Source: Solirubrobacterales bacterium (GTDB lineage Bacteria; Actinomycetota; Thermoleophilia; Solirubrobacterales; Solirubrobacteraceae). From it: 58,105 nucleotides of DNA. The notes below the pieces were generated by a model. That model had not been told where the DNA came from. It saw only the letters and a list, made by a program, of their open reading frames with translations, and made no database searches. The translations under genes were made by a program, and so were the position numbers. The stretch's first letter is position 1, and each line of letters opens with the position of its first letter. The stretch is taken from NCBI GenBank assembly GCA_003138355.1, contig PLFX01000009.1, forward strand, positions 1 through 58,105. The letters run 5' to 3'. This document shows positions 32,995-41,778 of the stretch, one piece after another.

Positions 32995-35799
32995 ATGGAA
33001 GCGAGCACGAAGGACACCGTTGGCCTGACCGTCCGGCGGCTTTTCACAAGCCCCGACATCGACCCCTTCGACACGGTCGAATGGGAGCTTCGCGATGCCC
33101 GGATCGGCAGCAGCGAACGTGTCGTCTTCGAGCAACGCGACGTCGAATTCCCCGCCAGCTGGAGCCAGAACGCGACGAACATCGTCGCCCAGAAGTACTT
33201 CCGCGGCCAGCTCGGCGCGACCGAGCGCGAGCGCTCGGTGCGCCAGATGATCTCGCGCGTCGCCGGCACGATCGCCGGGTGGGGCCGCGCGCGCGCCTAC
33301 TTCGCCTCTGACACGGACGCCGACGCCTTCGAGGACGAGCTGACCTACGTTCTCGTGCATCAGCTGGCGGCGTTCAACTCGCCGGTCTGGTTCAACGTCG
33401 GCTTCGAGGAGAGCCCGCAATGCAGCGCGTGCTTCATCCTCTCGGTGGCCGACACGATGGAGTCGATCCTCGCCTGGAACACGAAGGAGGGGATGATCTT
33501 CCGCGGCGGCTCGGGCTCCGGCATCAACCTGTCCACCATCCGCGGCTCGATGGAGCCGCTCGCCAGGGGCGGGACCGCGTCCGGCCCGGTGTCGTTCATG
33601 CGCGGCGCAGACTCGTGGGCGGGCACGATCAAGTCGGGCGGCAAGACGCGGCGCGCGGCGAAGATGGTCGTGCTCGACGTCGACCACCCGGACATCCGCG
33701 AGTTCATCTGGTGCAAGGCCAAGGAGGAGGACAAGGCCGCCGCGCTGCGCGACGCCGGCTTTGACATGTCGATCGACGGCGAAGGCTTCTTCTCGATCCA
33801 GTACCAGAACGCGAACAACTCGGTGCGCGTCACCGACGACTTCATGCGCGCGGTCGAGAACGACGAGGACTGGCATCTGATCGCGCGCACGACGGGCGAG
33901 CCGATCGGCGAGGCGATCCCGGCGCGCCAGCTGATGCGCGAGATCGCCGAGGCCGCGTGGCGCTGCGCCGATCCGGGCGTCCAGTACGACACGACGATCA
34001 ACAACTGGCACACGTGCCCGGCGAGCGGGCGGATCAACGCGTCCAACCCGTGCTCGGAGTACATGCACGTCGACGACTCGGCCTGCAACCTCGCCTCGAT
34101 CAACCTGATGAAGTTCCGTCGCGAGGACGGCACTTTCGACGTCGAGCGCTTCGAGCACGTCGTCGACCTGATGCTGCTCGCGCAGGAGATCATCGTCGGG
34201 CCGTCGAGCTATCCGACCGAGGAGATCGGCGCGAACGCGCGCGCCTTCCGCCAACTCGGCCTCGGCTACGCGAACCTGGGTGCGCTCCTGATGAGCAACG
34301 GCATGCCGTATGACTCGGATGCGGGGCGCGGCGCCGCAGCGGCGATCACCGCGCTGATGACCGCCCGCGGCTACGCGCAATCGGCGCGAGTCGCTGCCGC
34401 GCTCGGCCCCTATGAGCGCTATGAGGAGAACCGCGAGCCGCACAACGCCGTGATGCGGATGCACCGCGATGCGGCTTATGCGATCGCCGACGACGATTAT
34501 CCGGACGGCGAGCTGCTTGCCGCCGCGCGCTCAGCGTGGGATCGCGCCGTGGCGCTCGGCGAGGAGCACGGTTACCGCAATGCGCAGGCGACGGTGCTGG
34601 CGCCGACCGGAACGATTTCCTTCCTGATGGACTGCGACACGACCGGCGTCGAGCCGGATTTCTCGCTCGTCAAGTACAAGGAGCTCGTCGGCGGCGGGCA
34701 GATGACGATCGTCAATGGCACGGTGCCGCTCGCCCTGCGCACGCTCGGCTACGCACCCGAGCAGGTCGAGCAGATCGTCGCCCACATCAACCAGCACGGC
34801 ACGATCGTCGGGGCGCCCGGTCTCGCCGAGGAACACCTCCCCGTCTTCGACGTCGCCGTCGGCGAGCGCGCGATCTCGCACATGGGCCACATCAAGATGA
34901 TGGGCGCGGTCCAGCCGTTCATCTCGGGCGCGATCTCGAAGACCGTCAACATGCCGAACACGACGACGGTCGAGGACATCGCCGACGCCTACACGCAGGC
35001 GTGGCGACTCGGCGTCAAGGCCCTCGCGATCTACCGCGACGACTCGAAGACCGCACAGGCGCTGCGGACAGACGCGCAAACGGACGCGCCAGCGCCGGTC
35101 GACGTCGACGCGCTGATCGCGCAGGCGGTCGAGGACACCAAGCGCGAGGTCGGCCCGCGACGCAAGCGCATGGCCCAGGAACGCCACTCGATCACGCACA
35201 AGTTCTCGCTCGGCGGCCACGAGGGCTACATAACCGCCGGGATGTATGAGGACGGCTCCGTCGGCGAGATCTTCCTCACCGACATCGGCAAGGAGGGTTC
35301 GACGCTGCGCGGCATGATGAACGCGTTCGCGACCGCGATCTCGATCGCCCTCCAATACGGCGTGCCGCTCGACAAGCTCGTGCAGAAGTTCAGCTACATG
35401 CGCTTCGAGCCGGAAGGGATCACCAACAACCCGGAGATCCCTTTCGCGAAGTCGATGCCCGACTACATCATGCGCTGGCTCGCTTCGCGCTTCCTCGACG
35501 CCGACACCCAGGAGGAGCTCGGCATCCTGACCCCGGCGGTTCGCGCGCGCAAGGCGGCCGAGGACGTCGCCACCTCGATCTCCTCGGACACCGCCGGCCC
35601 GAGCGCGCCGCAGGCGAACGCAGGAAACGGCGGCTCCAAGCCGGCGACGGCGGCGCTGACCGACAGCCCGCCCGTCGTGCCCGCGCGGATGACCGGACTC
35701 GATCTGGGCCCGGCGTGCAGCCAGTGCGGCGGCATGATGCAGCGCACCGGCTCCTGCTACACCTGCTCGAGCTGCGGCAACAACACGGGCTGCGGCTAG
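32995..35799 (+). CDS. nrdJ: Adenosylcobalamin-dependent ribonucleotide reductase (class II)
   Basis: A 934-residue enzyme. Conserved segments in order are FNSPVWFNVG with CSACFIL, RGGSGSGINLS, NPCSE (Asn351, Cys353 and Glu355, the radical site) and DDSACNLASINL, then PTGTISFLMDCD. A C-terminal domain ends with a zinc-ribbon CSQCGGMMQ...CYTCSSCGNN. It reduces ribonucleotides to deoxyribonucleotides using B12, so the cell needs cobalamin but not oxygen for this step. AGGAGG lies 7-8 bases before the ATG. No cobalamin riboswitch fits in the 165-base gap upstream. A hairpin follows the stop. Confidence 0.95.
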   Translation: MEASTKDTVGLTVRRLFTSPDIDPFDTVEWELRDARIGSSERVVFEQRDVEFPASWSQNATNIVAQKYFRGQLGATERERSVRQMISRVAGTIAGWGRARAYFASDTDADAFEDELTYVLVHQLAAFNSPVWFNVGFEESPQCSACFILSVADTMESILAWNTKEGMIFRGGSGSGINLSTIRGSMEPLARGGTASGPVSFMRGADSWAGTIKSGGKTRRAAKMVVLDVDHPDIREFIWCKAKEEDKAAALRDAGFDMSIDGEGFFSIQYQNANNSVRVTDDFMRAVENDEDWHLIARTTGEPIGEAIPARQLMREIAEAAWRCADPGVQYDTTINNWHTCPASGRINASNPCSEYMHVDDSACNLASINLMKFRREDGTFDVERFEHVVDLMLLAQEIIVGPSSYPTEEIGANARAFRQLGLGYANLGALLMSNGMPYDSDAGRGAAAAITALMTARGYAQSARVAAALGPYERYEENREPHNAVMRMHRDAAYAIADDDYPDGELLAAARSAWDRAVALGEEHGYRNAQATVLAPTGTISFLMDCDTTGVEPDFSLVKYKELVGGGQMTIVNGTVPLALRTLGYAPEQVEQIVAHINQHGTIVGAPGLAEEHLPVFDVAVGERAISHMGHIKMMGAVQPFISGAISKTVNMPNTTTVEDIADAYTQAWRLGVKALAIYRDDSKTAQALRTDAQTDAPAPVDVDALIAQAVEDTKREVGPRRKRMAQERHSITHKFSLGGHEGYITAGMYEDGSVGEIFLTDIGKEGSTLRGMMNAFATAISIALQYGVPLDKLVQKFSYMRFEPEGITNNPEIPFAKSMPDYIMRWLASRFLDADTQEELGILTPAVRARKAAEDVATSISSDTAGPSAPQANAGNGGSKPATAALTDSPPVVPARMTGLDLGPACSQCGGMMQRTGSCYTCSSCGNNTGCG

Positions 35800-35807
35800 A
35801 GCTGCGG

Positions 35808-35829
35808 TGGCCGGCATTTTGGCCGGCCA
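35808..35829. terminator. Hairpin after nrdJ
   Basis: An 8-bp stem (tggccggc/gccggcca) with the loop attttg begins 9 bases after the nrdJ stop. The T-rich part is in the loop rather than after the stem. The 230-base gap to the next gene otherwise shows nothing recognisable. Confidence 0.55.
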
Positions 35830-36034
35830 TCCTCGCTGGCTAACAGCGTGCGCGTGGCAGCAGCGTTGCGGCTTGTGAGCTGAGCTGCAGCGGGCGAGCG
35901 GTGGGTCGCGGCATGCTCCAGCCGTACTGGGCGCGCCTTCGCACCAGCCTGGCGCGAAGTACCCCGCCTTCGTCCACTGGCTCGCACCTTGAAGCCCACC
36001 GATCAAGCTGGCGGGCCGGGAAGGGCGCGGCGGT

Positions 36035-36835
36035 TCAGTCGGCGAGTGTTTCGAGGTACTGGTAGACCGGCAGCTCGGCCTTGCCGACGTGGCAGGTGTC
36101 CCAGTCCGGTGCGCCGATCAGCTGGCGGCGGATTGGGTCGCCCTCGGCGGCGGACAGTTGCTCGGCGGAGGGGTACTCGCGCTGCGTGACCCAGCGTGGT
36201 GAGTAGCCGTAGAAGACGACGGCGCGCGTGCGGTCGGACAGGTTGGTGCCGCGGCCGTGCCAAACGCGTCGCTCGAAGAGCGTTACGTCGCCGGCCTTCG
36301 CGAGCACCGGGATCGCGCCTTCGGGCGTCTGTCCCGGCGTTCGCGGCAGCGGCTCGGTCCAGTGATTGGAGCCGGGGATCACTTCCATGTTGCCGTAGCC
36401 GGGCTCGTCGCAGTCGCTCAGCCACCAGCCGAGCTTGACCGACAGGCGCGCGCGGTAGTCGAGGTCCGCCGTCTGCCGGCCGCCGTCCTCGTGCCAGCGC
36501 CACGCGTTCGGCTTGTCCTCCTCGGGCGGGTGAACGTCGATGTGCGAGTGGTAGATGTGGATGTTCGGGGTCAGGGCGCCGGCGAGGACCGCCAGCAGGC
36601 GCTTGTCGACACCAAGATCCATCAGCTCCGGATGGAGGTAGGTGGCGCCGAGAGCGTGCACGAAGCCCTGCTGCGCGTCGAAGTGCGCCGGCCCGATCTC
36701 GTCGACGATCGCACGGTAGTGAGCGACCTCCTCGGGCGAGAGAACCCCCGGGATGTTGACGTAGCCGACGCGGTCGAGCTCGTCGAGGATCTCGCGTGTC
36801 TCATCCGCGTTCAATGTGGGCGTCTGCGTGCTCAC
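36035..36835 (-). CDS. Phytanoyl-CoA dioxygenase (PhyH) family protein
   Basis: A 266-residue protein of the Fe(II)/2-oxoglutarate-dependent PhyH family. NIPGVLSPEEVAHYR is the typical N terminus; WHEDGG supplies the HxD metal ligands, GNMEVIPGSNHW is the conserved central strand, and VWHGRGTNLSDRTR gives the distal histidine and the arginine for 2-oxoglutarate. It probably hydroxylates a small molecule, identity unknown. The GTG start has an AGGAGG Shine-Dalgarno sequence. No biosynthetic neighbours suggest a pathway. Confidence 0.85.
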   Translation of the reverse strand: MSTQTPTLNADETREILDELDRVGYVNIPGVLSPEEVAHYRAIVDEIGPAHFDAQQGFVHALGATYLHPELMDLGVDKRLLAVLAGALTPNIHIYHSHIDVHPPEEDKPNAWRWHEDGGRQTADLDYRARLSVKLGWWLSDCDEPGYGNMEVIPGSNHWTEPLPRTPGQTPEGAIPVLAKAGDVTLFERRVWHGRGTNLSDRTRAVVFYGYSPRWVTQREYPSAEQLSAAEGDPIRRQLIGAPDWDTCHVGKAELPVYQYLETLAD

Positions 36836-36914
36836 GTAGGTCGTCCTCCTGTCGGCCTGCTGGGGCTGACAAGCCTAGCGCGGCCCGCGGAAGCCCCGTT
36901 TGACCGCAGACGGC

Positions 36915-37385
36915 TCAGGCGCGCTCGAGCACGTCGTCGAGCAGCTGCTCGATCTGCGCCTCGGCCATCATCGAGCGCAGCTCGGCGGCGATCTGCGCGC
37001 GCGAGAAGCCGCGCAGCGCCAGATCGACAGCGTGCAAGCGCTCGGCGCGCGCAACCGCCGTGCTCGCCACCGGACCGGTCGCCGCGCCGGCGTCCGCCTG
37101 CGGGGTGAGCGCGCGCCAGAGAACCTCGAGGCGCGCGTCGATCGCGCTCTCCAAGGAGCTGACGCGCGCGGTCAGCGACTCGACGGCGCGCGTCAAGGCC
37201 CCCAGCCCGAGCGCGTCGTCGCGCTCAACGAGATCGGCATGCTCGCGTGCGGCGTCGCGGTGCGCGCTCTCGATGATCTCCCGCGCGTCACGCTCGGCCT
37301 CGGCGAGGATCACGCTCACGCGTGCGCCCACCTCGTCCGGCGTGAGCGGCGGATCGTCCCTCGGACTGTCGTCCCTTATAGACAA
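36915..37385 (-). CDS. Coiled-coil protein, DivIVA-like features
   Basis: A 156-residue acidic, helical protein. An AEAERDAREIIESAHRDA heptad-like segment near residues 28-45 and two further helices (LTRAVESLTARVSSLESAI and IAAELRSMMAEAQIEQLL) indicate a coiled coil. The AEAE..A.EII..A pattern is common in actinobacterial DivIVA/cell-wall-associated proteins but the DivIVA N-terminal domain is not visible. It is divergent from another coiled-coil gene at 37514, which uses the same helix pattern. Confidence 0.5.
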   Translation of the reverse strand: MSIRDDSPRDDPPLTPDEVGARVSVILAEAERDAREIIESAHRDAAREHADLVERDDALGLGALTRAVESLTARVSSLESAIDARLEVLWRALTPQADAGAATGPVASTAVARAERLHAVDLALRGFSRAQIAAELRSMMAEAQIEQLLDDVLERA

Positions 37386-37513
37386 GTAATCGCTGTACTC
37401 GAATTTGGGTTTGGCGCGCGGGCACTCATAGCCCGTCGATGAATGCGCGTTAGCATAGGCCGGTCTGGCTCGGCGCGCCAGAGAAGCCGCGTTTTGGCGA
37501 GGTGATTAGACGG

Positions 37514-37828
37514 GTGCACGATCGAGACTTCCAGCTTTACCGCAGTCGGCGCGAACCGAGCCCGGTGCGCGGCCGCGAGCAGGACGCGCAGCGTGGCGAT
37601 TTCGAGTCGCAGATCGGCGCGCTCGAAGCCCAGGTGCGAGAGCTCGGCGAGCGGCTCGCCGGGTCCGACCGCGAAGATGAGCAGACGCCGCCGAGCACGC
37701 AGCCAGGCGGCGTGGCGGCGCAGCTGAGCGACCGTGTCATCGCCGCAGCCGAAGCGGTCGCCGCGGAGATTCGCGCTGACGCAGAGCGTCAGGCGCAGCG
37801 AATCCGCGAGCGCGGCGCGGCGCGGTAG
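37514..37828 (+). CDS. Small coiled-coil protein
   Basis: The frame opens at GTG 37502, but GTG 37514 has GAGGTGA 8 bases upstream. The 104-residue product has heptads (QIGALEAQVRELGERLAGSD) and a second helix (AAEAVAAEIRADAERQAQRI). The latter motif resembles the DivIVA-like proteins and the divergent neighbour. It ends soon after this helix, so it may be a shortened member of a longer family. No further function can be inferred. Confidence 0.45.
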   Translation: MHDRDFQLYRSRREPSPVRGREQDAQRGDFESQIGALEAQVRELGERLAGSDREDEQTPPSTQPGGVAAQLSDRVIAAAEAVAAEIRADAERQAQRIRERGAAR

Positions 37829-37832
37829 CTCC

Positions 37833-38810
37833 TCACGCGTGCTCAGCGTCGCTCGGGTGGCTGAGCCGACGCTTGTCCCTGTACATCTCGGCGTCGGCGC
37901 GCGCCAGGACGGACTCCGGGTCGGCCGCCGGATCGCTCTCGACGACGACGCCGATGCTCGCGGTCACCTGGAGCAGACGGCCCCCGGCGGTGACTGGCTG
38001 GGCGATCGCGGCGTCCAGCCTGCGCGCCAGCGGCGCGGCAGTCGAATCACTCGTCAAGTCCTCACAGAGGACGACGAACTCGTCGCCGCCGTAGCGGGAG
38101 ACGGTGTCGCCATCGCGAACTTCGCGCTTGAGGCGGTTGGCGATACTGACGAGCAACTCGTCCCCCACCGCGTGTCCGTAATCGTCGTTGATCTTCTTGA
38201 AGCGGTCGAGGTCGATGAAGATCACGCCGACGGAAGTGCCTGCGCGCACCCGTCGCGCGAGCGCAACCGATAGACGGTCAAGGAGCAGCTCGCGGTTGGG
38301 CAGGCGCGTGAGCGGGTCGTGGAGCGCACGATGCTCGAGCTCTCGTCGCGCGCGCAGCTCGCCGCTGATGTCGCGCACGCAGAGCAGGTGCGAGCCGTCG
38401 CGCAAGCCGAGCGGCACGACGCTGAGCACGAGCGCGCCTCCATCTACGAGCGCCAGCTCGTAGGAGTCCTTCAACTCGCGTTCGGCGAGCGCAAGCTCGA
38501 GGCGGTCGAGTTCCGCGGGGTCGAGGGCCGACCGCCGCAGTGCTCGCAGCAAGCCACCGAGATCGCGCATCGGCCCGCCGGTCGCGGCCTCCGGCACAAG
38601 CTCGTCGAGCTCACGGTTCCACAGAGCGATCCGCCCGTCCGGCTCGACGACCGCAATCGCCAGCGAAACCTCGTCGAAGACCGCCCGCAGCATGCTGGCG
38701 TAGACGCGTAGCGCGTCAGAGGACGGCAACACGGGCCCGCGGCCCGGCGACCAGTCCGGCTCGCGCGAGGCCTTGCCCTCGGATTTGATGGGCCCCGGCT
38801 GCTTAGCCAT
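37833..38810 (-). CDS. Diguanylate cyclase with PAS-like sensor domain
   Basis: A 325-residue cytoplasmic protein. Residues ~38-150 form a PAS-like domain (VFDEVSLAIAVVEPDGRIAL), and 160-315 the GGDEF domain with HDPLTRLPNR, GVIFIDLDRFKKINDDYGH and the active-site GGDEF (241-245). The autoinhibition motif RDGD (232-235), five residues upstream of GGDEF, is intact. The enzyme should make cyclic di-GMP in response to a signal sensed by the PAS domain. It has no membrane segment. Confidence 0.9.
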   Translation of the reverse strand: MAKQPGPIKSEGKASREPDWSPGRGPVLPSSDALRVYASMLRAVFDEVSLAIAVVEPDGRIALWNRELDELVPEAATGGPMRDLGGLLRALRRSALDPAELDRLELALAERELKDSYELALVDGGALVLSVVPLGLRDGSHLLCVRDISGELRARRELEHRALHDPLTRLPNRELLLDRLSVALARRVRAGTSVGVIFIDLDRFKKINDDYGHAVGDELLVSIANRLKREVRDGDTVSRYGGDEFVVLCEDLTSDSTAAPLARRLDAAIAQPVTAGGRLLQVTASIGVVVESDPAADPESVLARADAEMYRDKRRLSHPSDAEHA

Positions 38811-38932
38811 GTTCGATCACGGGCGAGTGTACGTCCGCGCAACGACTAGCACTGGTGAGGAACTTGTCCCCCGGCAAAGAGAGGCGCGGGGCCCCGCCGT
38901 CCGACTGGGCGGGCGCGTAGCCTCTGCGCCGG

Positions 38933-39583
38933 ATGAGCGGGAGCGAAGCGGAAAAGCAGGCAGCAGCACGCGCGGCCGCTGCACTCGTGCGGGACGGTGA
39001 CCTCGTGGGGCTCGGCAGCGGCTCGACCGTCGCACATCTCTTTCCGGCGCTCGCGGCCCGCGGACTCGCAATCCGCTGCGTCGCCGCCTCGCCGTCTAGC
39101 GAGCAGGCGGCGCGCGCGGTAGGCCTCGAAGTCGTGCCGTTCGAGCAGCTTGCGCGGCTTGACGTCGCGATCGACGGCGCCGACCAGATTACGCGCGACG
39201 GCTGGCTGATCAAGGGCGGCGGGGCAGCCCACACGCGCGAAAAGATCGTCGCCGCAGCCGCCGATCGCTTCATCGTGATCGGTGGCGCGGAAAAGCTCGT
39301 CGACGCCCTGGAGCCGCCGATTCCGCTCGAGCTGCTCGAGTTCGGGCTCGCCGCGACCCTCGCCGCCCTCCAGCCGGTCACGCTCCGCGATGTCCCGCGC
39401 AGCCCCGACGGCGGGATCATCGCCGACTACCACGGGCCAATCGAAGACCCGGCGCAGCTCGCGACGCGCCTGTCGGCAACGCCCGGCGTCGTCGATCACG
39501 GCCTCTTTCCGCCGGAGCTCACGAACACCGCCATCATCGCCCGGGGCGAGGGCATCCTCGCATTCGAGATCCCGCACGGCTGA
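38933..39583 (+). CDS. rpiA: Ribose 5-phosphate isomerase A
   Basis: A 216-residue protein with the RpiA hallmarks: GLGSGSTVAHLF (phosphate binding), AIDGADQI and KGGGAAHTREKI (catalytic acid and lysine), and IIADYHGP. It interconverts ribose 5-phosphate and ribulose 5-phosphate in the pentose phosphate pathway. The product matches the family's usual length, so it appears complete. It is divergent from the diguanylate cyclase. Confidence 0.93.
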   Translation: MSGSEAEKQAAARAAAALVRDGDLVGLGSGSTVAHLFPALAARGLAIRCVAASPSSEQAARAVGLEVVPFEQLARLDVAIDGADQITRDGWLIKGGGAAHTREKIVAAAADRFIVIGGAEKLVDALEPPIPLELLEFGLAATLAALQPVTLRDVPRSPDGGIIADYHGPIEDPAQLATRLSATPGVVDHGLFPPELTNTAIIARGEGILAFEIPHG

Positions 39584-39739
39584 CCGTGCACCGCGCGGAG
39601 CTTTGGGTAGGTTTTTCACACTCGACCCGCCGATCATCCACCACGGAGCACCCCACGGGAGCGATGACAATGGGCCGCATCCGGTCCCAGGGTTGCGTTT
39701 GCTACTGCGCGCGCCGCGGGTCGGCCACACCCGGCGCCC

Positions 39740-40111
39740 ATGTCAGCTCACTCGCATCCCTATCCCAGCAAGCTCAGCGCCTCCGCGCCGTCGTGGCGGG
39801 TCCGCAGCGACACGGCCCCGAACGTCGCGCCGGGTCGTCGGCTTGTCCTCACCTCAGCGCTAGCCGGCGTCTGCCTCGCGCTCGCGCTGTGTGGCGGGCG
39901 CCTCGAGCTGGGCGCCAACGCGACGACGCAGACAAATAGCTCGCCGGCCGCCGCCGTCACTGCGCCGGCGCGCTCAGTTGACTCTCAGCGTGCGCACAGC
40001 ACGGGTAGAGCAGTGGCATCGACACTGCCACCATGCCCACGCCACAGCCACTCGCGCACGACGCCTCGCGCGAGCTCCAGCGGCGGCTGCGCGCCCGCGC
40101 GCGGCGCGTAA
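39740..40111 (+). CDS. Possible small membrane protein upstream of the ferric reductase-like gene
   Basis: The 123-codon frame has one strong hydrophobic segment (LVLTSALAGVCLALALCGG, about residues 35-53) after a polar start, then a Ser/Thr/Ala-rich stretch. The last ~25 codons overlap the next small gene in another frame, so either the two are overlapped or only one is real. No Shine-Dalgarno is seen. The rest of 39584-40032 shows nothing recognisable. Confidence 0.25.
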   Translation: MSAHSHPYPSKLSASAPSWRVRSDTAPNVAPGRRLVLTSALAGVCLALALCGGRLELGANATTQTNSSPAAAVTAPARSVDSQRAHSTGRAVASTLPPCPRHSHSRTTPRASSSGGCAPARGA

Positions 40112-40353
40112 AGGCCCTCCGCCGCCGCGTCGGCGCGCTCACGGTGGCGCTGTTCCTCGCCGCGTGGGCTTCGATCGGCCTCGCCGGGGCGTTCGGGCAC
40201 TCGAGCGCGTCGACTAACGTGCAGCTTGCCCTTGCGCAAGCGTCGGGGCGCCGCCGTGCCGGCAGCGCAAGCGCCACCAGCACCGCCGGCCGCTCCTCAT
40301 CCACCGCATCGACCTCGGCAGGACCGACGAGCATCACGACCAGGCAATCCTGA
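40033..40353 (+). CDS. Small single-pass membrane protein, ferric-reductase partner?
   Basis: A 106-residue frame with a basic start, a membrane helix (VALFLAAWASIGLAGAFG, about residues 38-55) and a Ser/Thr-rich tail. It ends 5 bases before the ferric reductase-like gene and probably shares its transcript. Small membrane proteins often precede these heme membrane proteins in actinobacteria, but I cannot assign a function. Confidence 0.5.
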   Translation: MPTPQPLAHDASRELQRRLRARARRVKALRRRVGALTVALFLAAWASIGLAGAFGHSSASTNVQLALAQASGRRRAGSASATSTAGRSSSTASTSAGPTSITTRQS

Positions 40354-40358
40354 ACTCA

Positions 40359-40916
40359 ATGCTGGCAACCAGCGTCGGGACTCACTTTTTCTGGATTACG
40401 AGCCGCGCCGCCGGTGTCGTCGCGCTTCTCCTGGCGAGTGCATCGGTTGCCGCAGGGGTCGCGATCAGCGGCCGCTTCGGACGGCTGCGCGGGCCTGACC
40501 TGCGGGTTACGCACGAGGCGCTATCGCTGGCCGCCCTCGCGGCCCTCGTCCTCCATGCCTTCGCGCTGCTCGGGGACTCGTTCTTTCACGCGACGATCCC
40601 GGACCTCCTGATCCCGTTTGTCATGAACTACAAGGAGCCCTACATGGCGATCGGCATCATCGGCGGTTGGGGCATGCTCCTGCTGGGGCTCTCCTACTAC
40701 GCGCGCGAGCGGATCGGAATCAATCGCTGGAAGGCGCTGCATCGGCTGACCGCGGTCGCGTGGATCCTCGGCGTGATCCACACACTCGGCGAGGGAACAG
40801 ACGCCGGGCAGCCATGGTTTCTCGCCCTTACCGTGGCCGCAGTGGCGCCGGTCGCCCTGCTGCTCGCGGCGCGGATCCTGACGACCCCGGCGCCCGCTAC
40901 GAGAGAGATTCCCTAG
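40359..40916 (+). CDS. Ferric reductase-like transmembrane protein
   Basis: A 185-residue protein with about six hydrophobic helices of the ferric reductase-like transmembrane family (FRD). Four histidines in HEALSLAALAALVLHAF and LHRLTAVAWILGVIH are spaced to bind two hemes. It should carry electrons across the membrane. No flavin or NADPH domain gene is adjacent in this window, so the electron partner is unknown; the small membrane protein upstream is the only partner candidate. Confidence 0.75.
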   Translation: MLATSVGTHFFWITSRAAGVVALLLASASVAAGVAISGRFGRLRGPDLRVTHEALSLAALAALVLHAFALLGDSFFHATIPDLLIPFVMNYKEPYMAIGIIGGWGMLLLGLSYYARERIGINRWKALHRLTAVAWILGVIHTLGEGTDAGQPWFLALTVAAVAPVALLLAARILTTPAPATREIP

Positions 40917-41716
40917 TCCTGCGCGCGCGAGCGCAGCAGCTGCTTGTAAGCATCGCGGACGATCGCGCGGCTCAGCCCTCGCGGTCCGCCGAGGAGCTTG
41001 AAGACGGCGCGCAGGTGCGGCCGATCGACGATCACGAGCGGTGCCTTGCCGGCGGCAGCCTCGACGATCACGCGCGCGACGCGCTCAGCTGACATCGCCT
41101 TCGCAAATGTCGTCCCGCCGGTCGGGCCCCAGGCGATCTCGCCGCGTAGCTGCTCGGTCTGCACGTCGCCGGGACAGATCGCGCAGGCGCTGACGCCGCT
41201 TCCCGCGAGCTCGTGATGGAGAACTTCGGCGAGCCCGACGAGACCCCACTTGCTCGTGCAGTAGGAGGCGTAGGACGGCCCACCGATCAAACCGAGCTCC
41301 GAGGAGACGAGCAGAATCCTGCCCTGCCGGCGCTCACGCATCGCCGGCAAGACCGCCTGGGTCAGCCAGAGGGCCGCGCCGACGTGAAGTCGCCAGCTTT
41401 GCTCGAAGTCCTCCGGCTCGACGTTCTCGACGAAGTCACGATGGAGCACCCCGGCACAGCTAACGAGCACGTCGACCGGGCCAAGCGCTGCCGCAACCTC
41501 GGCCACGGCGCGCCGGCACTCGGCTACCTGCGTGAGATCCGCAGCGACGGCGTGCGCGCGAGCGCCAAGCTGCGTCACGAGGCCATCGAGGGCGGCGCGA
41601 TCGCGCGCAATGAGGCCCACGGCCGCGCCCGCCGCGGCGAACTGCTCGGCGCATGCGCGGCCGATGCCGCGTGATGCACCGGTCACGAGCACGGTCTTGG
41701 AAGCAAAATCGGCCAC
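40913..41716 (-). CDS. Short-chain dehydrogenase/reductase
   Basis: From GTG 41716 (GGAGGT Shine-Dalgarno 7 bases upstream) the protein has 267 residues. It has the nucleotide-binding motif TGASRGIG (12-19), the SCAGVLH loop (NAG-like), the catalytic Ser in LLVSSELGLIGG, and YCTSK with catalytic Tyr and Lys. It is a classical NAD(P)H-dependent oxidoreductase with unknown substrate. The C-terminal ~40 residues are longer than usual and basic. Its stop overlaps the convergent ferric reductase-like stop by 4 bases. Confidence 0.87.
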   Translation of the reverse strand: MADFASKTVLVTGASRGIGRACAEQFAAAGAAVGLIARDRAALDGLVTQLGARAHAVAADLTQVAECRRAVAEVAAALGPVDVLVSCAGVLHRDFVENVEPEDFEQSWRLHVGAALWLTQAVLPAMRERRQGRILLVSSELGLIGGPSYASYCTSKWGLVGLAEVLHHELAGSGVSACAICPGDVQTEQLRGEIAWGPTGGTTFAKAMSAERVARVIVEAAAGKAPLVIVDRPHLRAVFKLLGGPRGLSRAIVRDAYKQLLRSRAQD

Positions 41717-41778
41717 GGCGAGACCTCCGGTCCTTGCTTGACGCGAGCGCACGCTAGCGCGTCAGCGCCCGGCGAAGA

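Noticed and set aside
32875..36006. Very long open frames on the minus strand opposite nrdJ (about 529 and 491 codons).
   Set aside because: They are antisense shadows of a well-conserved gene in GC-rich DNA; their translations are rich in Arg, Ala and Asp and show no family features.
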